Assembly: GCF_015751785.1 (NCBI RefSeq)
Contig: NZ_JADOTY010000001.1
Coordinates: forward strand, 4,836,001-4,900,000
Length of the DNA stretch: 64,000 bases
DNA from: Micromonospora vinacea
Lineage (GTDB): Bacteria > Actinomycetota > Actinomycetes > Mycobacteriales > Micromonosporaceae
Direction of reading: 5' to 3'
A program made the position numbers and the translations under genes. This document shows, piece by piece, positions 1 through 7,568 of the stretch; the stretch's first letter is position 1; every line of letters begins with the position of its first letter. The notes below the pieces were generated by a model. It saw only the letters and a list, made by a program, of their open reading frames with translations, ran no database searches and had not been told where the DNA came from.

Positions 1-552
1 CACGGTCGCGGACATGATCCGCGCGGTTCCGCCCTCGACACGGCGGGCGAGCTTACGGGCGGATTCGTGCAGCTTCAACCGACCCAGCCTCGGCAGCACC
101 ACGTGCCTACGGTCGGGCTCGACCCGGATCGCGCCGGTGGTGAACCGCACCGACGGTGTGCCATGGCGGCGGGACTTGAAGCGGGGGAAACCAACCCGCC
201 TGCCGGCCCGCCCGCCGCTGCGGGAGTCAGCCCAGCTCTTCAGGCCGCGGGCGAGAGCGTCCAGGCCGGTGTTGAACGCCTCTTTCGACACCTCACCCCA
301 CCATGGCGCCGCATCAGCCTTCGCAGCGTTCCACGCCTTGCGCAGCCCGGCGAGCGACCACGGCAACGACGGCGTCAGCAACTCATCCGGCACCCCATAC
401 GAGCGCTCCGCCGCGCGCTGGTCCATGACCGCCCTGACCCGGGCGAGCGCCCAGTTGTGCGCCACCCGCGCAGCCCCGACGTGCGCATTCACGGCGCGTT
501 CCTGACCCGGAGTCAGGTCGAGGGCAAACCGGTACGCCTGGATCGTCTTCAC
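1..552 (-). CDS. tnpB: TnpB (OrfB) of IS607-type element, N-terminal part
   Basis: Only the first 184 codons are present; the RuvC-like nuclease centre and zinc finger lie beyond the window edge. TnpB is the RNA-guided nuclease carried by IS200/IS605 and IS607 elements and is dispensable for transposition. The protein starts MKTIQAYRFALDLTP and has the family's early VAHNWALAR (about 30-38), an EVSKEAFNTGLDALARG helix (about 90-106) and VGFPRFKSRR (about 120-130). The GTG start overlaps the recombinase stop as GTGA at 549-552, as is usual in this family and consistent with translational coupling. No frame disruption is seen in this part, unlike its partner. Whether the full gene is intact cannot be judged here. 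Confidence 0.85.
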   Translation of the reverse strand, partial: MKTIQAYRFALDLTPGQERAVNAHVGAARVAHNWALARVRAVMDQRAAERSYGVPDELLTPSLPWSLAGLRKAWNAAKADAAPWWGEVSKEAFNTGLDALARGLKSWADSRSGGRAGRRVGFPRFKSRRHGTPSVRFTTGAIRVEPDRRHVVLPRLGRLKLHESARKLARRVEGGTARIMSATV

Positions 553-1124
553 GTCAGGTCCCTGGTAACCGCCCCAACCCTGCGGCGGACACGGCCCGCG
601 CCGGCGCGACGGCCGTACAAGGGGGCACACAGCGACGTCAGGACCTCAGACACGTCACACCCCAGGTCGTCGTTGACCTCGGCCGGGCCCACGACCAACA
701 GCTGGCGGCCCTGCGCGGACAGCAAAGCCTCAACGTACTCGGCTCCGAACCCGGCGAACCGATCCCGGTGCTCGACCACAATGGTCGACACAGCCGGGTC
801 GCGCAACAAGAGGACGAACTTTCGCAGTGCCCGTTGAGCGCTGAACCGACCTCGGTGACCAAACGATCGACGGCAAAGCGCTGACCGGTAGCCCACAAAG
901 TCACCCGGGCGACTTGCCGGTCCAGGTCCGGCTCCTGATCGGCCGAGGACACTCGGGCGTACACCGCAACCTGCCCAGCGTCCGGCGCCGCACCGGTCAA
1001 TGGCTCACCGACCATGATGAGCCGGCCGAGCCGGTCGGAAGGAACGGGCAACGTTCCCGACCCGTACCCGCCGCGCGGTCGCGTACGAGATACCGGTAGC
1101 CGCCGCCCACTCCTTCAAGTTCAC
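549..1124 (-). pseudogene. tnpA: IS607-type serine recombinase TnpA, two frameshifts
   Basis: TnpA of IS607 elements is a small serine recombinase with an N-terminal MerR-like helix-turn-helix. Here the parts are all recognisable but lie in three reading frames. A GTG at 1124 begins MNLKEWAAATGISYATARR (DNA-binding domain). The continuation, LPVPSDRLGRL then VYARVSSADQEPDLDRQ with the catalytic serine in YARVSS, is in another frame, so an extra base (probably a G) lies near 1065-1072. The frame shifts again just after LNGH near 870, where RALRKFVLLLRDP and VVEHRDRFAGFG continue. Both shifts together mean no full-length protein from normal translation. Sequencing error is possible but two independent indels make decay more likely. 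Confidence 0.8.
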
Positions 1125-1186
1125 ACCGCCACTTTAGACAAATCCTGAACACTCCTAATCGTCAGCGCGCTAGCAGTTGCTTCCTC

Positions 1187-2584
1187 CTAGCGGCCGGCGG
1201 GGGTGGCCTTCCCACCCGCGATCACGTACGCCGCCTCCGGAGATGACACGGTAGTCGGGTCTGTCGCCGCCCAGTAGTGGCCGTCGGGAAAGCGGTAGAG
1301 CGCGACCGACTCCTGACGCATCCGGGTGGAGTAGCCGGGCTGGCTGGGCAGGACGTATCCGCTGCCGGAGCCGGTGTCCCGGATGATGCACGGATCGGTG
1401 AAGTGCTCGTGCAGGTGGTCGACGAACTCGGTGACCCGGTCGGTGAGGTCCCCCGAGATCGCGACGTAGTCGAGCACCGACACGTGTTGGACCATCTCGC
1501 ACAGCCCCACGCCGCCGGCGTGTGGGCACACCGGCACGTCGAACTTCGCGGCGAGCAGCAGCACGGCGACGATCTCGTTGATGCTGGCCAACCGGCCGGT
1601 GTCCAGTTGGCAGAAGTCGATGGCCTCGGCTTGGAACAGCTGCTTGAACATCACCCGGTTGTGGCAGTGCTCGCCGGTGGCGACGCCGATCGGAGCGACG
1701 GCGCGGCGGACGGCCGCGTGGCCCAGGATGTCGTCGGGGCTGGTCGGCTCCTCGATCCACAGTGGTGTGAACTGGGCGAGGGCGGTGACCCAGTCGATGG
1801 CCTGGCCGACGTCCCACACCTGGTTGGCGTCGATCATGAGGTGGCGATCCGGCCCGAGGATCTCCCGCGCGATCGAGCACCGGCGGATGTCGTCGTCGAG
1901 GTTGGCGCCCACCTTGAGCTTGACGTAGCCGTAGCCGGTGTCCACCGCCTCCTGGCACAGTCGGCGCAGTTTGTCGTCGCCGTAGCCGAGCCAGCCCGCC
2001 GATGTGGTGTAGGCGGGGTAGCCGGTCCTGTCGAGCTCGGCGAGGCGGGCGGCCTTCGTGCCCTCCTTGGCCCGCAGGATGGCCAGGGCCTCGTCGCGGG
2101 TCAGCGCGTCGGACAGGTAGCGCAGGTCCGCGATGTCGACGAGTTGCTCGGGGGACATGTCGACGAGCAGCCGCCACAGCGGCTTGTCGGCGAGCCGGGC
2201 GACCAGGTCCCACGAGGCGTTCAGCACGGCCGCCAGGGACAGGTGGACGACGCCCTTCTCCGGACCGAGCCACCGCAGCTGCGAGTCGGAGGTGAGGAGG
2301 CGGTAGACCGCGCCCATGTCCGCTGCCATCGTCGCCACGTCCAGGCCCACGAGGAGCTGCGCCTGGTGGACAGCCGCCGCCGCGACGATGTCGTTGCCTC
2401 GGCCGATGGTGAAGGTCAGGCCGTGCCCCGCGAGCGGCGCGCCCACCCCGTCGACGCCGTCGGTGTGCAGGACGACGTAGGCCGCCGAGTAGTCGCCGTC
2501 CTTGTTCATGGCGTCTGACCCGTCAGCGGTCAGGGAGGTGGGGAAGCGGACGTCTTCGACGGTGACGGCAGTGATCTGCGGCAT
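1187..2584 (-). CDS. fucD: L-fuconate dehydratase (enolase superfamily)
   Basis: Predicted to remove water from L-fuconate to give 2-keto-3-deoxy-L-fuconate in non-phosphorylating L-fucose breakdown; cytosolic, Mg-dependent. At 465 residues it has the long form typical of this family within the mandelate racemase group. Visible signatures are the KLK acid/base motif in YVKLKVGANLDDD, metal ligands in MIDANQVWD, IEEPTSPDD and GVATGEHCHNR, and the late GGVGLCEMVQH stretch. The ATG at 2584 follows a GAGGAG ribosome site. It stands alone: no fucose permease, lactonase or aldolase is adjacent, so substrate is inferred from similarity only; a related acid-sugar dehydratase is possible. Its own promoter and a palindromic operator lie immediately upstream. 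Confidence 0.85.
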   Translation of the reverse strand: MPQITAVTVEDVRFPTSLTADGSDAMNKDGDYSAAYVVLHTDGVDGVGAPLAGHGLTFTIGRGNDIVAAAAVHQAQLLVGLDVATMAADMGAVYRLLTSDSQLRWLGPEKGVVHLSLAAVLNASWDLVARLADKPLWRLLVDMSPEQLVDIADLRYLSDALTRDEALAILRAKEGTKAARLAELDRTGYPAYTTSAGWLGYGDDKLRRLCQEAVDTGYGYVKLKVGANLDDDIRRCSIAREILGPDRHLMIDANQVWDVGQAIDWVTALAQFTPLWIEEPTSPDDILGHAAVRRAVAPIGVATGEHCHNRVMFKQLFQAEAIDFCQLDTGRLASINEIVAVLLLAAKFDVPVCPHAGGVGLCEMVQHVSVLDYVAISGDLTDRVTEFVDHLHEHFTDPCIIRDTGSGSGYVLPSQPGYSTRMRQESVALYRFPDGHYWAATDPTTVSSPEAAYVIAGGKATPAGR

Positions 2585-2609
2585 GCGCTCCTCGCCCGGC
2601 TAGGCTAAA

Positions 2610-2657
2610 GATCAGATGATCACTGGGAGTATACGGACGGCTGCTCCGGCCCGTCAA
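2610..2657 (-). promoter_or_regulatory. Promoter and operator of the fuconate dehydratase gene
   Basis: On the minus strand TTGACG (2657-2652) and TATACT (2633-2628) are separated by 18 bp, a near-consensus sigma-70-type promoter. The sequence GATCA-GA-TGATC (2610-2621), a perfect 5-bp inverted repeat, sits at the expected transcription start. This position suits a repressor released by substrate, for example a GntR/FadR-type protein. No regulator gene is adjacent. Confidence 0.6.
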
Positions 2658-2990
2658 CGATGTCGATCACCGCAGGCCCCCAGACATATGATGTTTGGCC
2701 CGATCGCGGCAACCCGCCTTACCGTCCATCGTGCCGGTTGACGGCTCACTTCGGCGAGGGCGGCGGTTCAGGGAGATTGGATGTTCACCCCCACTTCGGG
2801 CGCATCGACGGCGACAAATGAGCGTGCCGTGCGGCACCGATGCCTCGATACGTCAAATCTTTGTCGATTGTCGGCAGCAGCACGGCGGGCCCCGTCTCCG
2901 GCGCCTGGCGACGGTCGGCGTGACGCGGTCGACCGGGCCGGTGACAGTGGTCACCGAGCAGCCGCCGACACGCCCGAGACCGACATGTGG
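2658..2990. other. Intergenic stretch without recognisable gene
   Basis: Several short open frames occur on both strands but none has a ribosome site, family resemblance or plausible codon pattern. It probably holds only upstream sequence for the two divergent promoters at its ends. Confidence 0.5.
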
Positions 2991-2992
2991 GG

Positions 2993-3024
2993 TGTGACAA
3001 CCGCAGCGTCCCTATATATGGTGT
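2993..3024 (+). promoter_or_regulatory. nrdAB promoter with NrdR-box-like element
   Basis: A TGTGAC element at 2993-2998 and a TATATA/TATATG-type -10 at 3013-3020 form a plausible promoter. The -10 is embedded in CCCTATATATGGTGT (3010-3024); its reverse complement, ACACCATATATAGGG, resembles the NrdR box (ACAC-AT-rich-GTGT). NrdR represses ribonucleotide reductase operons in bacteria including Streptomyces. A second box is usual about 2-3 helical turns away, and I did not find a convincing one. Confidence 0.5.
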
Positions 3025-3050
3025 CGAGCGCAGCTGGTTCGGCCGCTCAT

Positions 3051-3217
3051 CCGGTGCGGTCGAGGCAACAGGGAACCCGGTGGAAATCCGGGACTGTCCC
3101 GCAGCGGTGAGTGGGAACGACCGCCGTCAACAGCACTGGGCCACCAATCGGCCTGGGAAGCGACGGCCAGTAGGAGACCGGCGACACCGGTCGTGCCCGC
3201 GAGTCCGAAGACCTGCC
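3051..3217 (+). promoter_or_regulatory. Cobalamin (adenosylcobalamin) riboswitch
   Basis: The stretch carries the ordered B12-riboswitch core: CCGGTGGAAATCCGGGAC, CTGTCCCGCAGCGGTGA, CACTGGGCC, GGGAAGCGACGGCCAGTAGG and the terminal GTCCGAAGACCTGCC. It lies in the leader of nrdA. In Streptomyces the class Ia nrdABS operon is shut off by a B12 riboswitch when cobalamin is available for the B12-dependent class II enzyme; the same logic is expected here. No class II nrdJ is in the window. Confidence 0.92.
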
Positions 3218-3286
3218 AGCGCGCCGCGTACCCGCACCGGGTGGGCGGCGGTCCGAGGCCGCGTGGGACGGCTGACGCCACCTGAC

Positions 3287-3305
3287 CCACGCCGGGCTGG
3301 CGTGG
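3287..3305 (+). promoter_or_regulatory. Hairpin in the riboswitch-to-nrdA leader, possible expression platform
   Basis: CCACGCC (3287-3293) pairs perfectly with GGCGTGG (3299-3305) around a GGGCT loop. It lies between the aptamer end and the nrdA ribosome site (GAGGAG, 3357-3362). There is no U-run, so it is not a classical intrinsic terminator, though GC-rich actinobacteria often lack U-runs. Role inferred from position only. Confidence 0.35.
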
Positions 3306-3368
3306 CGTCCGCCGGTGTCTGTCCCCTCGCGTCCGGGCCACCAGGTCTCGAACTCCGAGGAGCGAGTG

Positions 3369-5744
3369 GTGACAGTCACCGAGGTAGTCTCGGCCAGCGG
3401 CGACGCGACAGCGCGGCGCACGCCGATGCAGGTCCGCAAGCGCGACGGCGGCACCGAACCCGTGGACGTGAACAGGATCGTCCGAGCGGTCGAGCGGTGG
3501 GCCGACGACCTGACCGACGTCGACCCGATGCGGGTGGCCACCCGCACCATCAGTGGCCTCTACGACGGCGCGACCACTGCCGAACTGGACCGGCTGTCCA
3601 TCCAGACCGCCGCCGAGATGATCGGTGAGGAGCCGCAGTACTCGCGCCTCGCCGCGCGGCTGCTGGCCGGCTACGTCGACAAGGAGGTGCGTCGGCAGGG
3701 CATCACCTCGTTCAGCGCGGCGATCCGGGTCGGCCACGTCGAGGGCCTGATCGGTGACGACACCGCAGCGTTCGTCGCCGCACACGCCGCGACCCTCGAC
3801 CACGCCATCGACCCGGACGGCGACCGCCGGTTCGAGTACTTCGGCCTGCGCACTGTGTACGACCGCTACCTGCTGCGCCACCCCACCAGCCGACTGGTGC
3901 TGGAGACCCCGCAGTACTGGCTGCTGCGGGTGGCCTGCGGGCTGTCCCGGACGGCGGACGAGGCGGTCGGCTTCTACCGGCTGATGTCCAGCCTGGCCTA
4001 CCTGCCCAGCTCACCGACCTTGTTCAACTCCGGCACCCGGCACACCCAGATGTCCTCCTGCTACCTCGTCGACTCCCCGCTCGACGAGCTGGACTCGATC
4101 TACCAGCGGTACGCCCAGGTCGCCAACCTGTCCAAGTTCGCCGGTGGCATCGGCATCGCGTACTCCCGGGTCCGCTCCCGGGGCGCGCTGATCCGGGGCA
4201 CGAACGGGCAGTCCAACGGGATCGTGCCGTGGCTGCGCACGCTGGACGCGAGCGTCGCCGCGGTCAACCAGGGTGGCCGGCGCAAGGGCGCGGCCTGCGT
4301 CTACCTGGAGCCGTGGCACCCGGACATCGAGGAGTTCCTGCAACTCCGCGACAACACCGGCGAGGACGCCCGGCGCACCCACAACCTCAACCTGGCCAAC
4401 TGGATTCCGGACGAGTTCATGCGCCGGGTCGAGGCCGACGAGCTGTGGTCGCTGTTCGACCCGCACGAGGTGCCCGAGCTGCCCGACCTGTGGGGGGAGC
4501 GGTTCGACGCCGCGTACCGGCAGGCCGAGGCGCAGGGCCGCTACGTGCGGCAGGTCCCGGCACGGGAGCTGTACGGGAAGATGATGCGGACCCTCGCCCA
4601 GACCGGCAACGGGTGGATGACCTTCAAGGACGCCGCCAACCGCCTCTGCAACCAGACCGCCGAGCCGGGCAACGTCGTGCACCTGTCCAACCTCTGCACC
4701 GAGATCGTCGAGGTGTCCAGCGACGCCGAGACGGCCGTGTGCAACCTCGGTTCGGTGAATCTCGCCGCCCACCTCACCGACGGCGGCATCGACTGGGAGC
4801 GGCTGCGCGCCACGGTGCGGACCGCGGTGACCTTCCTCGACCGGGTCATCGACATCAACTACTACCCGACCGCGCAGGCGGCGGCGAGCAACCCGCGCTG
4901 GCGGCCGGTCGGGCTCGGGCTGATGGGCCTCCAGGACGTCTTCTTCGCGCTGCGGCTGCCGTTCGACTCGCCGGCCGCGCGGGAGCTGTCCACCCTGATC
5001 AGCGAGGAGCTGTACCTGACCGCGCTGGAGACCTCCGCCGACCTTGCCCGCGACTTCGGCGCGCATCCGGCGTACCCGCAGACCCGGGCCGCGCGGGGCC
5101 AGCTCCAGCCCGACCTGTGGGGCGTCGAGGGTACGCAGACCGCGCGGTGGGACGCGCTGCGCGAGCGGGTCGAGGCGTACGGGCTGCGCAACTCGTTGCT
5201 GGTGGCGGTCGCGCCGACAGCGACCATCGCCTCGATCGCCGGGTGCTACGAGTGCATCGAGCCGCAGGTGTCGAACCTGTTCAAGCGCGAGACCCTGTCG
5301 GGGGAGTTCCTCCAGGTCAACACCGCGCTGGTACGCGAACTCAAGGCCCGCGGTCTGTGGACCGAGCGGATCCGGTCGGCGATCAAGCGGGCGGAGGGGT
5401 CGGTGCAGGACATCGCCGAGCTGCCGGCCGGCGTACGGGAGCTGTTCCGCACCGCGTGGGAGCTGCCGCAGCGGGCGCTGATCGACCTGGCCGCCGCCCG
5501 CGCCCCGTTCATCGACCAGTCCCAGTCGCTGAACCTGTTCCTGGCCGCACCGACCATCGGCAAGCTCTCCTCGATGTACCTGTACGCCTGGAAGGCCGGG
5601 CTGAAGACCACCTACTACCTGCGGTCGCGTCCCGCCACGCGCATCCAGCAGGCCACCGTCAGCGCTGTCGCACCCGTCGCCGTCGACGCGGAGGCGCTGG
5701 CCTGCTCGCTGGAGAACCCCGAGTCGTGCGAGGCCTGCCAGTGA
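3369..5744 (+). CDS. nrdA: Ribonucleoside-diphosphate reductase class Ia, alpha subunit
   Basis: Large catalytic subunit that reduces ribonucleoside diphosphates to deoxyribonucleotides using the radical made by NrdB. Order of parts: N-terminal ATP-cone (VRKRDGGTEPVDVNRI, about 20-100), then the ten-stranded barrel with active-site cysteines in SSCYLVDSP (about 231), NLCTEIVE and AVCNLGSVN, the tyrosine pair of the radical path in KTTYYLRSR, and the C-terminal shuttle CEAC three residues from the end. I chose GTG 3369 (791 aa) because GAGGAG lies 6 bp upstream; an in-frame start at 3315 lacks a ribosome site. The stop overlaps the nrdB start as GTGA. Controlled by the leader riboswitch and probably NrdR. 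Confidence 0.95.
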   Translation: MTVTEVVSASGDATARRTPMQVRKRDGGTEPVDVNRIVRAVERWADDLTDVDPMRVATRTISGLYDGATTAELDRLSIQTAAEMIGEEPQYSRLAARLLAGYVDKEVRRQGITSFSAAIRVGHVEGLIGDDTAAFVAAHAATLDHAIDPDGDRRFEYFGLRTVYDRYLLRHPTSRLVLETPQYWLLRVACGLSRTADEAVGFYRLMSSLAYLPSSPTLFNSGTRHTQMSSCYLVDSPLDELDSIYQRYAQVANLSKFAGGIGIAYSRVRSRGALIRGTNGQSNGIVPWLRTLDASVAAVNQGGRRKGAACVYLEPWHPDIEEFLQLRDNTGEDARRTHNLNLANWIPDEFMRRVEADELWSLFDPHEVPELPDLWGERFDAAYRQAEAQGRYVRQVPARELYGKMMRTLAQTGNGWMTFKDAANRLCNQTAEPGNVVHLSNLCTEIVEVSSDAETAVCNLGSVNLAAHLTDGGIDWERLRATVRTAVTFLDRVIDINYYPTAQAAASNPRWRPVGLGLMGLQDVFFALRLPFDSPAARELSTLISEELYLTALETSADLARDFGAHPAYPQTRAARGQLQPDLWGVEGTQTARWDALRERVEAYGLRNSLLVAVAPTATIASIAGCYECIEPQVSNLFKRETLSGEFLQVNTALVRELKARGLWTERIRSAIKRAEGSVQDIAELPAGVRELFRTAWELPQRALIDLAAARAPFIDQSQSLNLFLAAPTIGKLSSMYLYAWKAGLKTTYYLRSRPATRIQQATVSAVAPVAVDAEALACSLENPESCEACQ

Positions 5745-6793
5745 CCGCCGCCGACGCCACCACCGACCCCGGCACCACCGACACGAGGACCACGCACATG
5801 CTGCTCGACCCCGGGATGGACCTCACTCTCCGCCCGATGCGCTACCCGCACTTCTTCGACCGGTTCCGCGACGCCATCCGCAACACCTGGACGGTCGAGG
5901 AGGTCGACCTGCACGCCGACCTCGCCGACCTGGACAAGCTGTCACCGGCCGAACGGCACCTGGTCAGCCGCCTGGTGGCGTTCTTCGCCACCGGCGACAC
6001 GATCGTCGCCAACAACCTGGTGCTCAACCTCTACCAGCACGTCAACAGCCCCGAGGGTCGCCTCTACCTGTCCCGGCAGCTGTTCGAGGAGGCCGTGCAC
6101 GTCCAGTTCTATCTCAACCTGCTCGACACGTACGTGCCCGACGAGACCGAGCGCTTCGAGGCCTTCGCCGCCATCGAGAACATCCCCTCGATCCGTCGTA
6201 AGGCCGAGTTCTGCTTCCGGTGGATCGACTCGCTGAACGACCTGCGCGAGCTGCGGTCCCGCGAGGACCGGCGGACGTTCCTGCTCAACCTGATCTGCTT
6301 CGCCGCCTGCATCGAGGGGTTGTTCTTCTACGGCGCGTTCGCGTACGTCTACTTCCTGCGCTCCCGCGGCCTGCTGCACGGCCTCGCCTCCGGCACCAAC
6401 TGGGTGTTCCGCGACGAGTCCATGCACATGGCGTTCGCGTTCGACGTCGTCGACACCGTCCGCGCCGAGGAGCCGGACCTGTTCGACGACGACCTGGCCG
6501 ACCAGGTCCGCCGAATGCTCACCGAGGCGGTCGAGTGTGAGGTGCAGTTCGCCGAGGACCTGTTGGGTCACGGCGTGCCCGGTCTGACGTTGGCCGACAT
6601 GCGGGAGTACCTCCAGCACGTCGCCGACCGCCGCCTCGCCCAGCTCGGCATCGCGCCGCACTACGGGTCGAGCAACCCGTTCGGCTTCATGGAGTTGCAG
6701 GACGTGCAGGAGCTGTCCAACTTCTTCGAGAGGCGGGTGTCGGCGTACCAGGTCGGGGTGACCGGCACCGTCGCCTTCGACGACGACTTCTAG
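5741..6793 (+). CDS. nrdB: Ribonucleoside-diphosphate reductase class Ia, beta subunit
   Basis: Small subunit that houses the di-iron centre and tyrosyl radical needed by NrdA. The ferritin-like fold is seen in FFATGDTIVANNL, QLFEEAVHVQFY (EEAVH iron ligands), CIEGLFFYGAF and FRDESMHMAF, and the C-terminal tail ends TVAFDDDF, the peptide that docks on NrdA. The GTG at 5741 overlaps the nrdA stop and gives 350 aa; an ATG at 5798 with GAGGA upstream is the alternative start. No nrdS follows, unlike Streptomyces nrdABS. The last codons and stop lie inside a 27-bp sequence repeated exactly 1020 bp downstream (7796-7822), so the gene's 3' end seems to have served as an insertion target. Confidence 0.95.
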   Translation: MTAADATTDPGTTDTRTTHMLLDPGMDLTLRPMRYPHFFDRFRDAIRNTWTVEEVDLHADLADLDKLSPAERHLVSRLVAFFATGDTIVANNLVLNLYQHVNSPEGRLYLSRQLFEEAVHVQFYLNLLDTYVPDETERFEAFAAIENIPSIRRKAEFCFRWIDSLNDLRELRSREDRRTFLLNLICFAACIEGLFFYGAFAYVYFLRSRGLLHGLASGTNWVFRDESMHMAFAFDVVDTVRAEEPDLFDDDLADQVRRMLTEAVECEVQFAEDLLGHGVPGLTLADMREYLQHVADRRLAQLGIAPHYGSSNPFGFMELQDVQELSNFFERRVSAYQVGVTGTVAFDDDF

Positions 6794-6802
6794 GCGGCGA
6801 CC
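6776..6802 (+). repeat. 27-bp direct repeat, left copy (end of nrdB)
   Basis: Identical to 7796-7822; flanking bases differ on both sides (C/G before, T/G after), so 27 bp is the exact extent. It covers the last five codons of nrdB, its TAG stop and GGCGGCGACC-type sequence after it. Confidence 0.9.
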
Positions 6803-6841
6803 TCGGCCACGGGTTGCCATGAGGAACGACCCGCCTCCGCC

Positions 6842-6908
6842 GATCTTGCACTTTCCGTTGCCGATATGTGCGCAATGCTATTTATGTCGCGACAGGAAGT
6901 GCAAGATC
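6842..6908. repeat. Imperfect palindrome (REP-like), arms about 14 bp
   Basis: GATCTTGCACTTTCC (6842-6856) is the inverse of GGAAGTGCAAGATC (6895-6908) apart from one position; the 38-bp loop is AT-richer than its surroundings. It does not code. Similar palindromes are, from memory, common between genes in Micromonosporaceae; I could not verify copy number. Confidence 0.6.
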
Positions 6909-6931
6909 GCGGAGAAGGGACGGTCCGGTCT

Positions 6932-7008
6932 CGTCGATCATGGAATTGTGGTGCCTGATTTGGTATTGCGCAGGCACTTTGTCGCCCACCACAACTCCAT
7001 GATCGACG
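6932..7008. repeat. Imperfect palindrome (REP-like), arms 22 bp
   Basis: The 22-bp arm at 6932-6953 (CGTCGATCATGGAATTGTGG and two more bases) is the inverse of 6987-7008 with one mismatch, around a 33-bp loop. Together with the palindrome at 6842-6908 it fills nearly all the space after nrdB. It could form a strong hairpin and may end nrdAB transcription; it is also a candidate small mobile repeat. Confidence 0.65.
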
Positions 7009-7097
7009 AGGCGGTGCGGGGTTGGCGAACAGCCACTCCGTCTAAAAGCGACGGTGCCTTGCTGCTTCCCATCAATTGATCGAAGGAAGCGGGGCGA

Positions 7098-7325
7098 TCA
7101 GCTCTGGGCTTCTGCGACGTAGACACCTTTGCCTGGCTGGCCCTCGACCAACTCGCGGTCTTTGAGAATCGTCATGACCCGGTTGATGGTGGAGATGTGC
7201 ACGCCGTACTGCTCGGCCAGCTCACGGGTGGACGAGAGTTTCTCGCCCGGAGCAAGCTCACCCGACTTGATTTTTCCCGCGATCTCGTTGGCGATCCGCC
7301 GGTAGTCCACTCGCTCGGTCGGCAT
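7098..7325 (-). CDS. Small GntR-family transcriptional regulator (DNA-binding domain only)
   Basis: 75 aa, almost entirely a GntR winged helix-turn-helix: YRRIANEIAGKIKSGELAPG, then STRELAEQYGVHISTINRV (recognition helix) and the wing EGQPGKGVYV. No effector-binding domain follows, so it is either constitutive or works with a partner. Such mini-GntR proteins are common in actinomycete mobile elements, where they keep transfer or excision genes silent. It lies inside the cassette bounded by the 27-bp repeats, with probable autoregulatory operators upstream at 7387-7432. ATG start at 7325; no clear ribosome site. Confidence 0.85.
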   Translation of the reverse strand: MPTERVDYRRIANEIAGKIKSGELAPGEKLSSTRELAEQYGVHISTINRVMTILKDRELVEGQPGKGVYVAEAQS

Positions 7326-7340
7326 GGGTCGATCTCCGTA

Positions 7341-7469
7341 GGGTTCCCTGGTTTCGGCAGCCCAATCTGATCACGAGGAGACCTGATCCAACAAGTTCCA
7401 CGAAGCACCTTGACCTGCTCCTACAAGTTGGAATAGGTTGCAGCTTGGTCGGGTTCCCTGGTTTCGGCA
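7341..7469. repeat. 19-bp direct repeat pair, 110 bp apart, upstream of the GntR gene
   Basis: GGGTTCCCTGGTTTCGGCA occurs at 7341-7359 and again at 7451-7469. The copies flank the two probable operator sites at 7387-7432. They may mark a second regulatory motif or a small duplication; the function is unknown. Confidence 0.7.
7387..7432. promoter_or_regulatory. Twin operator-like sites for the GntR regulator
   Basis: TCCAACAAGTTCCA (7387-7400) and TCCTACAAGTTGGA (7419-7432) are each an imperfect version of the palindrome TCCAAC-AA-GTTGGA. Their centres are 32 bp apart, three helical turns, so bound dimers would face the same side. Location between the divergent GntR gene and the 66-aa gene suggests both are controlled. 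Inferred from pattern only. Confidence 0.45.
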
Positions 7470-7568
7470 AACTCCTGGGTTCTCGGCCGCACACCCACCT
7501 GGGGGAGCACGGCAGATGGTCGCTGCCCCCAGGTGGGGCCAACGTCGTGAACGCGGGAGGGTGCCGCC

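Larger units (their letters stand above)
1..1124 (-). mobile_element. IS607-family insertion sequence, decayed, cut by window edge
   Basis: Two overlapping minus-strand genes in the order serine recombinase (tnpA) then tnpB form the standard IS607 arrangement. tnpA carries two frameshifts while the visible part of tnpB is open. IS607 elements lack terminal inverted repeats and make no target duplication, so the right end cannot be fixed from sequence alone; the left end lies outside the window. Confidence 0.8.

Noticed and set aside
2695..3000. Short open frames between the fuconate dehydratase promoter and nrd leader
   Set aside because: No ribosome sites, no resemblance to any family, frames overlap on both strands.
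3287..3305. Leader hairpin as a standard intrinsic terminator
   Set aside because: Only 7 bp and no U-run; kept as a possible expression platform with low confidence instead.
4229..5740. Long plus-strand upstream extension of the nrdB frame inside nrdA
   Set aside because: It overlaps catalytic parts of nrdA, has arginine-rich shadow composition, and family members of NrdB begin near the GTG at 5741 or ATG at 5798.
3315..5744. Reductase as the B12-dependent class II enzyme because of the riboswitch
   Set aside because: An nrdB gene with di-iron ligands follows directly, and NrdA has the ATP cone, tyrosine pair and C-terminal CxxC of class Ia; the riboswitch acts as an off-switch in this setting.
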